From the NCBI GenBank assembly GCA_964615765.1, contig CAZTQN010000046.1:1-23413 (forward strand): a DNA stretch of 23,413 nucleotides, read 5' to 3'. Numbering within the stretch: position 1 is the stretch's first letter; each line of letters starts with the position of its first letter. Shown here in pieces: positions 15,036 to 21,924 of this stretch. The DNA comes from CAZTQN01 sp964615765 (GTDB lineage Bacteria > Planctomycetota > Phycisphaerae > Phycisphaerales > UBA1924). A program made the translations under genes and the position numbers. The notes under the pieces are model-generated. The model was not told the origin of the DNA. It was given only the letters and a program-made list of their open reading frames with translations, and did no database searches.

Positions 15036-16388
15036 TCAGTTGGTGACGGACGCGCAGTACGCGATCCCCGGCGCGCCCAGCGCCGCCCACGCGGCGTGCG
15101 CCATCGCCGCGACATCGTCGCACGCCCCCCGCGTCGCGCGACTGCTCTCCGCCCACCGCCGCAGTTCCCGCGCCAGCAGCGGCCGGCGCGCGATCACGCC
15201 CGCGATGTCCGCCCGCGCCAGGTCGTGCACGCTCACGCCGACGTGCTCGAGCGCGTCGGCCAGGCGCGCGTCGCGCACGCTCGGCGCGAGCGTGTACCGC
15301 GTCATCCCGGCCCGCTCAAACATCGGGCACATCACGCCGCTCGCGGCTACGGCTTCCGTACGCGGCGTGAGCGGGTCGCGCAAGTACGCGCGCACCAAGC
15401 GCGTCCCGAGCCCCACGCCGCGGGCCCGCGGGTCGACGATCACGCGTGCGATGCAGCGCACCTCGCGGTTCAGGCGTCGTACGCCGTCGCGCCGCTCACT
15501 CGGCGAGCGTCCGGTGTAGCGTCCGGGCCAGGCGTGCTCGCGCCAGCGCCCGTTGAGCGTGGGCATGCTGACGACCAGCACGCCGAGCACCTCGTGCCCG
15601 CCCGCGCCGCCGCGGGCCGTCAGCACGCGCACCATCGTCGCCGGCCGCCCGCCGCGGTAATGCAGCGGCGCCAGGGCCAAGTAGTCCGCGACGGTGCCGA
15701 CGTCGATGCGAACCCGCCCGAGCGGCGACCTAGTCCGCGTCGTGTCCGCACGGCGTTCGATGCAGAACCCGTCGCCCGAGTCTCGCAGCCGCACGATCAC
15801 GTCGGGGTTCAGCGGCCCTTCGACGATGTCGGCGTGGCTGGTGGCGAGCACGAGCGGCGCGGGCAGGCCGCGATCGCGCCAGCGGGCCAGCGTACCGCTG
15901 AGCGTGCGCGCGGTGGGCGTGTCGAGCCCGCTGGCGAACTCGTCGATGAGCACCGGCCCGCCGCGGGCGCGCTGCAGGCGGAGTGCGATCAGCGCCCGGG
16001 CCTGCTGACCGGCGGACAGTTCGCACACGCGCCGCACGATCGCCCGTGCGTCGGCCAGGCCGCAGGCGCTCAGCGCGCCCAGCACCGCCGCGTCGCTGGC
16101 CCGGCGCGAGAACACCTCCAGCACACGCCGGCGCCGCTCGCTCCGCGTAAACGCGCTCGGCCCGTCGGCGCCGAGCGCGCGCAGCAGCGACGTCTTGCCG
16201 ACCCCGCTCGGTCCTTCGATCAAGACCAGCGGCGGGCGCGCGGAGGCGCTATCCGCGACGATCGCCGCTCGCACCGCGTCGGCCCGGAGCGGCGCATCGT
16301 CCACGCCCGCGTGCCCGTCATCGGCGCGAACGCCGAACAGCGCCATCACGCGGCGCGTGCGCGGCCCCAGATCCTCTGTTCGTGTCAT
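15036..16388 (-). CDS. ABC-type ATPase fused to GNAT-like acetyltransferase (COG2401-like)
   Basis: This is a 450-residue soluble protein. The ABC ATPase half has Walker A GPSGVGKTS (59-67), signature LSAGQQAR (124-131), Walker B GPVLIDEFASGLD (144-156) and the H-loop SH (184-185). It lacks any membrane domain and is short between Walker A and the signature. The C-terminal half (about 240-365) resembles a GNAT domain: HYRGGRPAT, EVLGVLVVSMP, CIARVIVDPRARGVGLGTRL (acetyl-CoA loop 323-331). I recall this fusion as COG2401, of unknown function, not a transporter. ATG 16388 is preceded by GGAGGGG. It lies first in a three-gene run with a small protein and the terminase, 49 bases after the helix-turn-helix gene. 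It carries an in-frame palindromic element (residues 341-352, TPR...SGV) related to those in the terminase. The ATPase is certain; the GNAT call is likely; the substrate is unknown. Confidence 0.85.
   Translation of the reverse strand: MTRTEDLGPRTRRVMALFGVRADDGHAGVDDAPLRADAVRAAIVADSASARPPLVLIEGPSGVGKTSLLRALGADGPSAFTRSERRRRVLEVFSRRASDAAVLGALSACGLADARAIVRRVCELSAGQQARALIALRLQRARGGPVLIDEFASGLDTPTARTLSGTLARWRDRGLPAPLVLATSHADIVEGPLNPDVIVRLRDSGDGFCIERRADTTRTRSPLGRVRIDVGTVADYLALAPLHYRGGRPATMVRVLTARGGAGGHEVLGVLVVSMPTLNGRWREHAWPGRYTGRSPSERRDGVRRLNREVRCIARVIVDPRARGVGLGTRLVRAYLRDPLTPRTEAVAASGVMCPMFERAGMTRYTLAPSVRDARLADALEHVGVSVHDLARADIAGVIARRPLLARELRRWAESSRATRGACDDVAAMAHAAWAALGAPGIAYCASVTN
15333..15369. 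repeat. Palindromic element in the ATPase-GNAT gene, related to the terminase array
   Basis: Outer arms CACGCCGC (15333-15340) and GCGGCGTG (15362-15369) are the same as in the terminase copies. Here they enclose a second small hairpin, TACGG-CTT-CCGTA (15348-15360). The encoded peptide is TPR-TEAVAA-SGV, that is, TPRSGV with six residues inserted. Confidence 0.8.
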
Positions 16389-16437
16389 GTCCCCCTCCCC
16401 CTCATCTCCCCGTGTTCGTTCTTATATTGTCGCCGAG

Positions 16438-17097
16438 TCAGCGCAGCGGGTCGGCGTCAGCAGCGCCCGGCGTGAGATCGATCGGCGCCTCGCGCGTCAC
16501 GCGGGCCGCGAGCGCCTTGAGATCATCCGCGGCTTTCGCCATCGCGAGCGCCTGATCGCGCACGCGGCGCACGGCGTGCACACTCAGGTTCAGCGCCACC
16601 GCCGCCGAGCGCAGACTCTGGCCCTCCAGCACGCACGCGCGCGACACCTGCGCCAGCCGCGGCGGCCAGTGCTCATGCCGCAGGGCCACGAACGCGAACT
16701 CCGGCGTTTGCATCCGGCGCGACAACCGCCGCAGGCGACGCCGAACCACGTCGGGCGTCACCTGCATCAGCCGCCCGACTTCGCGGAGCGAGTGCCCGTG
16801 CGTGTAGATGGCGCGGATCATGGCGCGGTCGGGCGCGGCGAGATACTCGGACAGCCGGGCGAGCTGCTCCGCCCGCGGGCCGGCCGTCGGTGCGGCCCCG
16901 CCGCCGCTCGCGCTTCCCCCGCCCACATCGCCCCTCCCGCCCGCCCCTCCCGCCCCGCCCCGCTCGGCGCGATTGTCCGCCCCGATCGGCTTGGCGCGGG
17001 CTCGATCGCGTGATAGGATATTGTTCGGTTCGCTGGCCCGGGCGGCGACCAGCGGCTCGTGGCCCCAATCCGTCCCCGTGACGTGCTCTCGCGGCAT
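16438..17097 (-). CDS. Double helix-turn-helix DNA-binding protein (possible TerS-like or sigma-region-4-like)
   Basis: This is a 219-residue protein. ATG 17097 is chosen because GGAGGG ends 7 bases upstream; an earlier ATG at 17118 lies inside the operator-like palindrome. Residues 1-75 are a variable, Gly/Ala-rich tail. Residues 88-128 form a helix-turn-helix resembling sigma factor region 4 (HSLREVGRLMQVTPDVVRRR). Residues 147-188 form a second, similar one (QSLRSAAVALNLSVHAVRRV). No sigma region 2 is present, so it is not a sigma factor by itself. It stands first in the - strand row, directly before the ATPase-GNAT and terminase genes, which fits either a transcription regulator of the row or a terminase small subunit that recognises DNA. 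I cannot decide between these. It is divergent from the S24 repressor gene and probably controlled by it. Confidence 0.75.
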   Translation of the reverse strand: MPREHVTGTDWGHEPLVAARASEPNNILSRDRARAKPIGADNRAERGGAGGAGGRGDVGGGSASGGGAAPTAGPRAEQLARLSEYLAAPDRAMIRAIYTHGHSLREVGRLMQVTPDVVRRRLRRLSRRMQTPEFAFVALRHEHWPPRLAQVSRACVLEGQSLRSAAVALNLSVHAVRRVRDQALAMAKAADDLKALAARVTREAPIDLTPGAADADPLR

Positions 17098-17104
17098 GGC
17101 ACAA

Positions 17105-17110
17105 CCCTCC
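17105..17110 (-). promoter_or_regulatory. Ribosome binding site of the helix-turn-helix gene
   Basis: GGAGGG on the - strand, 7 bases before ATG 17097; it decides the start against the earlier ATG at 17118. Confidence 0.6.
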
Positions 17111-17117
17111 ACCGGCA

Positions 17118-17137
17118 TGTTCACACCCTTGTGAACA
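17118..17137. promoter_or_regulatory. Perfect inverted repeat, candidate repressor operator
   Basis: TGTTCAC-ACCCTT-GTGAACA: two 7-base arms with perfect symmetry and a 6-base spacer, 20 bases in all. It is located between the divergent helix-turn-helix gene and the S24 repressor gene. Size and symmetry suit a dimeric LexA/CI-type repressor. A related half-site, TTCACA, is at 17263-17268 on the repressor side. The palindrome is certain; its binding protein is inferred. Confidence 0.65.
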
Positions 17138-17138
17138 C

Positions 17139-17157
17139 CCGTACAGAATACCGTACA
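17139..17157. repeat. Direct repeat CCGTACA, two copies 12 bases apart
   Basis: CCGTACA occurs at 17139-17145 and 17151-17157, next to the inverted repeat and around a possible - strand -10 (TATTCT, read from 17150 to 17145). The -35 candidate TTGCAT is 17 bases away (17173-17168) but matches poorly. It could be part of a promoter for the - strand row. Confidence 0.3.
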
Positions 17158-17323
17158 CAAAGCGAACATGCAAGCCCGCCCGGACAACTTTCTCGGCCCA
17201 GAGCGGGCCTTCGCCGGGCCGAGCCGGCCGCCTGTGGGTGTACCGCCGCCCCCGGGCCGTGATTCACAAGTTTCTATCGGACAATCGCTTACATCACCGG
17301 AGCCCGGGTCGACTCGCGCGGCG

Positions 17324-18445
17324 ATGCCGGAATCACCCTCGAACCCGGGGGGTAGTCTCCGGGCGGTGCCCTCCGGGCAAACATTGAGTCGGCCAAGGGC
17401 CGCGGAGGAGATCGGGCGAGCGGTGCGGGCGGCCCGGGTCGGGCGTGGCTGGGGCGTGCGGCAGCTCGCCGCGGCGGCCGGGTGCTCGCCCGGGTACATC
17501 TCCATGCTCGAACGCGGGCAACGCGGCGGTGGGGGAGCGGGCGGCGGGGACGGTGGCGCGGGCAACGGGGGCGGCGCGGACGGGGGCGATGGTTTGCGGC
17601 GTGTGGAAGCGGCGTTGGGGCTCGCGCCTGGGGCGCTCGCGCGGGTTGGGCTCAAGGCGCTCTTGCGCGCGAGCGATCGGAGCGCGGCGGTCGCGCGGGC
17701 GAACCTCGACGCGGCGTGGGCCAGCGGCGAACTCGCCGCGCTTGTGGATGCCGCCGGGGTTGACGCGCAGCGCGTCGCGGGCGAACACACGGCGGGCGAA
17801 GCGCGCGACGCAAGTGGGGGGGCGACACGCGGCGAGCGCGCGCGCATGCACGCCGAGCCGCTGGCGCGGGCCTTGCCGCTTGAGGTACCGCTCATCAACG
17901 CGGTGGCGGCGGGCGAGCCGCGCGAGTTTACGGATCTGGGCTATCCCGCGCGCGTCGCCGACGAGTACGTGCGCGTGCCCGCGGGTCTCGTGCGGGCCGG
18001 CGGCGCGAGCGGGACGGCGGCGTGCGATCACGAGCACGCCGGGGTCAGCGCGCCCGGCGGCATCGACGACCCCGACGCCTTCGCCGCCCGCGTCGTCGGC
18101 GACTCCATGGAGCCCGAGTATCGCGCCGGCGACATCGTCGTTTTTTCGCCCGCGACACGCGTGGTCGACGGGATGGACTGCTTCGTGCGCCTGGAGCCGG
18201 ATCAGGAGACGACGTTCAAGCGCGTGGAGTTCGTCCGAGCGGCGGAGTCGCCGGGACGGGGCGAGAGGTCAGACGACGGTGGAGAGGGTGAAGCGCGGCA
18301 ACGCCCCGTCGTGGCGATCCGCCTGGTGGCACTCAACAGCAAGTACCCCGCGCGCGTGGTGGACCGCGAGATGGTCGCGGGGCTGTACGCCGCGGTGAGC
18401 GTGACGCGGGCGGTCGGGCGGCGCGGCGGCGGTGTGCACGTCTGA
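17324..18445 (+). CDS. XRE-family repressor with S24 (LexA/CI-like) self-cleaving peptidase domain
   Basis: 373 residues from ATG 17324. The frame is open to ATG 17168, but those extra 52 residues are Pro-rich and overlap an AT-rich, promoter-like stretch (17262-17295); neither start has a good ribosome site. Residues 27-67 are an XRE helix-turn-helix (RQLAAAAGCSPGYISMLERG), followed by an unusual Gly/Asp-rich stretch (68-90) and the rest of the domain (91-105). The C-terminal half is an S24 peptidase: cleavage site NAVAAGEP (Ala196-Gly197), catalytic Ser261 in VGDSMEP, catalytic Lys299 in TTFKRV. Family role: a dimeric repressor that cleaves itself when RecA filaments form after DNA damage. 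It is divergent from the helix-turn-helix/ATPase/terminase row with an inverted repeat between, so it is the likely regulator of that row. It could be a general stress repressor instead. Confidence 0.88.
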   Translation: MPESPSNPGGSLRAVPSGQTLSRPRAAEEIGRAVRAARVGRGWGVRQLAAAAGCSPGYISMLERGQRGGGGAGGGDGGAGNGGGADGGDGLRRVEAALGLAPGALARVGLKALLRASDRSAAVARANLDAAWASGELAALVDAAGVDAQRVAGEHTAGEARDASGGATRGERARMHAEPLARALPLEVPLINAVAAGEPREFTDLGYPARVADEYVRVPAGLVRAGGASGTAACDHEHAGVSAPGGIDDPDAFAARVVGDSMEPEYRAGDIVVFSPATRVVDGMDCFVRLEPDQETTFKRVEFVRAAESPGRGERSDDGGEGEARQRPVVAIRLVALNSKYPARVVDREMVAGLYAAVSVTRAVGRRGGGVHV

Positions 18446-18468
18446 CCGGGGACTGATGCGTCGGCCTG

Positions 18469-18502
18469 CTTTACAAGTTCTTCGCGCAGTCTTGATGTAA
18501 AG
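18469..18502. promoter_or_regulatory. Inverted repeat CTTTACA-N20-TGTAAAG upstream of the metallophosphatase gene
   Basis: Perfect 7-base arms at 18469-18475 and 18496-18502, about 95 bases before ATG 18596. The left arm contains TTTACA, a fair -35, but no good -10 is found at the right distance. It could be an operator or promoter region. The symmetry is seen; the function is inferred. Confidence 0.35.
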
Positions 18503-18595
18503 TTGGCGCGCTGCGGAAGGTGCACTGGCGTCCGCGTGCTGTACGCTCGCCGCCTCGGGCGTGAGGGTGTGTGATCGGCTTTGCGGAGACGTGCG

Positions 18596-21421
18596 ATGCG
18601 GAGTTGGAAACTCGTGGGTGCGGCCGGCGCGATCGCGTGGGCCGCGGGCTCGGTGTTCGGGCAGGCCTCCCTGACCAGCGGCGGGTACAGCGAGAACTTT
18701 GACAGCATGGGCGCGGGGACGGCCGGCACGGTCGTGCCCGCCGGGTGGGGCGTGTTGACGCTGCCCGGGAGCAACTCGACGTTCACCGCGTCGATCCCGG
18801 CGGCGAGCGTCGCGGGCGGGACCGCGGGCGGCGCGGTGGGCGTCTCCACCGCCGCCAGCCCCGGCAACAACAACAACGGGTACAACTACGCCTTCGCGTC
18901 GGCGATCAACAACCGCATGCTGGCGACCGCGCCGACGACGATCGCCGCGTGCGTTGTGCAGCTGACGCTCCGCAACGACACGGGGGCAGCGGTCAGTGGG
19001 CTGAATGTCGCGTACGACTGCCGCGTCATCACGGCGCTGCAGAACAACGAACTGCCGGGCTACCGCGTGTTCGTCAGCGTGAACGGGGCCGCGGGCCCGT
19101 TCACGAGCGTCGGCACGCTCGACGCGGTCCCGACGACCGGCGATGCGGTCGGCGCGACGATCACGCGGTCCGCGAGCATCGTGCTGCCCGCGCCGGTCGC
19201 GCCGGGCGCGAATGTCACGCTCCGCTTCGTCGATGACAACGCGATCCAGTCTTCGCCGGACCAGGTCGTCGCCGTCGACAACGTGACCATCTCCGCGGCG
19301 GTGCTGACCAGCGGCGCGTGCTGTCTGACGGCGGGCGGGTGCGCGATCGTCACCGGCGGGGCCGCGTCTTGCGCCGGCACGTACCAGGGCGACCACTCCG
19401 TGTGCGTGCCCGATCCGTGCCCGCTCCCGCCGGGCACGTTCGCGGCTCTTGCGCCCGCCGGCTATGCCCAGGATTTCAACGCGCTCGGCGCCGCCGGGAC
19501 CACGCCCCCGCTGGGCTGGTCGATCGGCCAGACGCCCGGCGACAACGCGACGTGGTCGACTTCCATCTCCGCCGCGTCCGTCTCCGGCGGCGCGGTGAAC
19601 TCTCCGCCCGCGGCGCTCGGCGTGTTCACGCAGGCCGGCACCACCGCGGCGAGCGCGAGCAACAACGGCTACAACCTCGGCTTCTCGACGAGCCCCAGCG
19701 ACCGCGCCCTGGGCACCTCGCCGACGACCATCGCCGGCAGCTTCGCGCAGCTCGTCCTGCAGAACCAGACTGGCGGCGCGCTGACGCAGGTGAACGTCTC
19801 CTACCGCGCCGAGGTCGCCTCCGCGTGGAACAGCAACGAACTGCCCGGCTACCGCGTGTTCTACTCGACGACGGGCGCGAGCGGCACGTTCGTGCCGGTG
19901 GCGAGCCTGGACGCGGTCGTCTCCAGCGCCGACGCCGTCGGCAGCGGCCTGCTGCGGGCGACGACGCTCACGTTCGCCGCGCCGGTGCCCGTCAACGGGT
20001 ATCTGTGGCTGCGGTTTGTTGACGACAACGCCGCGCAGTCGTCGCCGGATCAGACGTACGCGATCGACGACGTGATCGTCTCGACGGGCGCGATCGAGGT
20101 CGGGGCGTGCTGCCTGGTGGACGGCGCCTGCACGCTCGCGGTCGACGCGGCCGGGTGCTCGGGCGTGTTCCAGGGCACGGGCACGGCGTGCGAGCCCAAC
20201 CCGTGCCCGCAGCCGAGCGGTGCGTGCTGCACGCTTGCGACCGGCGCGTGCGCGATCACCACGCCGAGCCAGTGCACGACGGGCGTGTTCCAGCTCGCGG
20301 GCGTGTGCGACCCGAACCCGTGCCCGCAGCGCGGGCCGACGCGGTTCGCGGTCATCGGCGACTACGGCGTTGACAACGGCAACCAGCTCGCCGTCGCGAA
20401 CGCCGTCAAGGCCTTCCAGCCGGACTTCATCACCACCACGGGCGACAACACCTACTTCACCAACGCGGACATCACCAACTGGGACCGCACGCAGGCGAAG
20501 TACTACGCGGAGTTCATCAAGCTGCCCGCGGGCTCGGCGTTCCTGGCGCAGGGGGCCGCGGTCAACAACTTCTTCCCGATCATGGGCAATCACGACTTCG
20601 ACGTCAGCGGGACCGCCGCCGGCGCGATCAACTCGTGGAACGCGTACTGGGATCTTCCGGGCAACGAGCGGTACTACACCTTCACGCGCGGCCCGATCGA
20701 CTTCTTCATGCTCTCTTCCGACGGGCGCGAGCCGGACGCGAACGCCGTCGGCGGGACGCAGTTCAACTGGTTCACGCAGGCGATGGCGCAGTCCACGTCG
20801 ACGTTCAAGCTCGTGTTCTTCCACCACCCGGCGTACACCTATCCCAGCAACCACGGGCCGGACCTGACGATGCGGGGCTGGAACTTCGGCGCTCGCGGGG
20901 TGACGGCCGTGCTGAACGGGCACAACCACAACCTGCAGCGCATCAACGCTGAAGGGATCTCCTGGTTCGTCTCCGGCGCCGCCGGGCAGAGCCTGTACTC
21001 GATCAACGGGTCGGTCGCGGGCGGGCAGTTCGCCGCGTCCGCGTTCGGCTTCCTGCTGGTCGACGCGTACGCCGACCGCCTGGAGTTCCGCTTCGTCAAT
21101 ACCGCCGGGCAGGTGCTGGATACCAGCGTGATCGCGGCGACCACCGGCGCTTGCTGCGCCGGGACGGCGTGCGCCGTGTCGACGCAGGCCGGCTGCGTTG
21201 GCGCGTTCGCCGGCGTCGGCGTCGCCTGCGGGCCGGTCGGCAACCCCACGACCTGCTGCCCCGCGAACTACAACGGGCAGAGCGGCATCACCGTGCAGGA
21301 CATTTTCGACTTCCTCGCGGGCTACTTCGCCGGCTCGCCGCAGGCCGACATCAACGCCTCCGGCGGGCTGACCGTGCAGGACATCTTCGACTTCCTGTCG
21401 GCCTACTTCGCCGGCTGCTGA
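18596..21421 (+). CDS. Secreted calcineurin-like metallophosphatase with duplicated N-terminal domains and GC-type dockerin
   Basis: 941 residues; ATG 18596 follows GGAG at 7 bases and starts a signal peptide (1-23, ending VFGQ). Two homologous domains of about 210 residues (27-235 and 287-497) share NFDSMG/DFNALG, NNGYN, NNELPGYRVF/SNELPGYRVF and LRFVDDNA-QSSPDQ; they look like jelly-roll carbohydrate- or protein-binding modules. Cys-rich motifs of the type GACC-C-C-C-NPCP follow at 240-276, 503-538 and 542-577, with a degenerate one at 851-890. The metallophosphatase domain (582-845) has GDYG (D589), TTGDN (D617/N618), GNHDF (N665-D667), FFHHPAY (H743/H744) and LNGHNHN (H776/H778), the complete two-metal set of purple acid phosphatase-like enzymes. 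The dockerin pair (888-941) ends AYFAGC. Probably releases phosphate from an extracellular substrate; the substrate is unknown. Confidence 0.93.
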   Translation: MRSWKLVGAAGAIAWAAGSVFGQASLTSGGYSENFDSMGAGTAGTVVPAGWGVLTLPGSNSTFTASIPAASVAGGTAGGAVGVSTAASPGNNNNGYNYAFASAINNRMLATAPTTIAACVVQLTLRNDTGAAVSGLNVAYDCRVITALQNNELPGYRVFVSVNGAAGPFTSVGTLDAVPTTGDAVGATITRSASIVLPAPVAPGANVTLRFVDDNAIQSSPDQVVAVDNVTISAAVLTSGACCLTAGGCAIVTGGAASCAGTYQGDHSVCVPDPCPLPPGTFAALAPAGYAQDFNALGAAGTTPPLGWSIGQTPGDNATWSTSISAASVSGGAVNSPPAALGVFTQAGTTAASASNNGYNLGFSTSPSDRALGTSPTTIAGSFAQLVLQNQTGGALTQVNVSYRAEVASAWNSNELPGYRVFYSTTGASGTFVPVASLDAVVSSADAVGSGLLRATTLTFAAPVPVNGYLWLRFVDDNAAQSSPDQTYAIDDVIVSTGAIEVGACCLVDGACTLAVDAAGCSGVFQGTGTACEPNPCPQPSGACCTLATGACAITTPSQCTTGVFQLAGVCDPNPCPQRGPTRFAVIGDYGVDNGNQLAVANAVKAFQPDFITTTGDNTYFTNADITNWDRTQAKYYAEFIKLPAGSAFLAQGAAVNNFFPIMGNHDFDVSGTAAGAINSWNAYWDLPGNERYYTFTRGPIDFFMLSSDGREPDANAVGGTQFNWFTQAMAQSTSTFKLVFFHHPAYTYPSNHGPDLTMRGWNFGARGVTAVLNGHNHNLQRINAEGISWFVSGAAGQSLYSINGSVAGGQFAASAFGFLLVDAYADRLEFRFVNTAGQVLDTSVIAATTGACCAGTACAVSTQAGCVGAFAGVGVACGPVGNPTTCCPANYNGQSGITVQDIFDFLAGYFAGSPQADINASGGLTVQDIFDFLSAYFAGC

Positions 21422-21439
21422 AGCCCCCGCCCCGGCGTG

Positions 21440-21454
21440 TGCGGCGTCGCCGCA
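21440..21454 (+). terminator. Small hairpin after the metallophosphatase stop
   Basis: TGCGGC-GTC-GCCGCA, a 6-bp stem with a 3-base loop, 18 bases after the stop codon and without a T-tract. It may assist the stronger hairpin that follows. Confidence 0.3.
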
Positions 21455-21473
21455 GGCTGACCGGATGCTCTTG

Positions 21474-21519
21474 AAGACACCATGCGGCCCACGGGTTCGA
21501 CTCCGTGGGCCGCTGTCTT
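21474..21519 (+). terminator. Strong terminator-like hairpin
   Basis: An inner 11-bp perfect stem (GCGGCCCACGG, 21484-21494, with CCGTGGGCCGC, 21503-21513) has an 8-base loop. It is extended by AAGACA (21474-21479) pairing with TGTCTT (21514-21519) across a 4-base bulge. The TGTCTT end is partly T-rich. It lies 52 bases after the metallophosphatase stop and 18 bases before the next gene, so termination or attenuation between them is likely. Confidence 0.7.
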
Positions 21520-21537
21520 GCACCCATATCATTCGGC

Positions 21538-21891
21538 ATGTCCCAGATGGATCACAGCCGCCGTTTCGCAGGGTCGTCCTCCGGGGCCTCGGGCGGTGGC
21601 GCGGGCTCGTCGGGCCGGTCGTTCACGTTCAACATGTCCGTCGGCGGGCCGGGGCGCGGCGGGGTGCTCAGCGCCTGGCTGGCCCGGTGCCTGGTCGCCA
21701 GCGTCGGCGCCGTGGTCATCGTGCTGGCGTTCATCTTCCTGCTGCCGCTGGCGGCCCTGGGCGTGGCGGCGGCGGTGGTGGTTGGCGGCGTGCTGCTGGT
21801 GCGCAACTGGTGGCGCCGTCAGCGCCGGCCCAACGGGATGCTGGACGGCCGCCGCAATGTCCGCGTGCGCGTGCCGAGCGAGCCGGCCTAA
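21538..21891 (+). CDS. Small membrane protein of unknown function
   Basis: 117 residues. ATG 21538 is the first ATG after the hairpin; no ribosome site is visible and ATG 21547 is a possible alternative. Residues 1-35 are Gly/Ser-rich and polar (SSSGASGGGAGSSG), followed by FTFNMSVGGPG. Residues 44-86 are strongly hydrophobic and could cross the membrane twice (VASVGAVVIVLAFIFLLPL and AALGVAAAVVVGGVLLV); then a basic tail, RNWWRRQRR. The arrangement suggests a cytoplasmic basic end next to the membrane. The family is not recognised. It lies between a terminator and a convergent protease gene, so it is probably transcribed alone. Confidence 0.7.
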   Translation: MSQMDHSRRFAGSSSGASGGGAGSSGRSFTFNMSVGGPGRGGVLSAWLARCLVASVGAVVIVLAFIFLLPLAALGVAAAVVVGGVLLVRNWWRRQRRPNGMLDGRRNVRVRVPSEPA

Positions 21892-21924
21892 GCATCCGCC
21901 CGCATCACGCAGCCCGCGCGCCGA

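Noticed and set aside
15418..15431. 14-base palindrome CCGCGGGCCCGCGG
   Set aside because: A palindrome made only of G and C is expected by chance at this base composition, and it falls in normal coding sequence.
17168..17323. Start of the repressor at ATG 17168
   Set aside because: No ribosome site, Pro-rich non-domain residues, and an AT-rich promoter-like island inside; kept only as an alternative.
17098..17898. Extension of the helix-turn-helix gene far upstream on the - strand
   Set aside because: The frame is open but overlaps the S24 repressor antiparallel and has no motif; the ribosome site supports ATG 17097.
19079..19104. Inverted repeat GTGAACGGG / CCCGTTCAC within the metallophosphatase gene
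   Set aside because: The arms are perfect, but it lies in coding sequence with plausible codons and is not positioned for regulation; resemblance to the operator half-sites is probably chance.
21490..21507. tRNA T-arm-like sequence (GGTTCGACTCC)
   Set aside because: The loop is 8 bases in the best pairing and there is no anticodon or D arm; it is explained by the terminator hairpin.
18269..21532. Very long open frame on the - strand (over 1000 codons) opposite the metallophosphatase
   Set aside because: Arg/Ala/Gly-rich translation without motifs; a typical high-GC shadow of the well-supported + strand gene.
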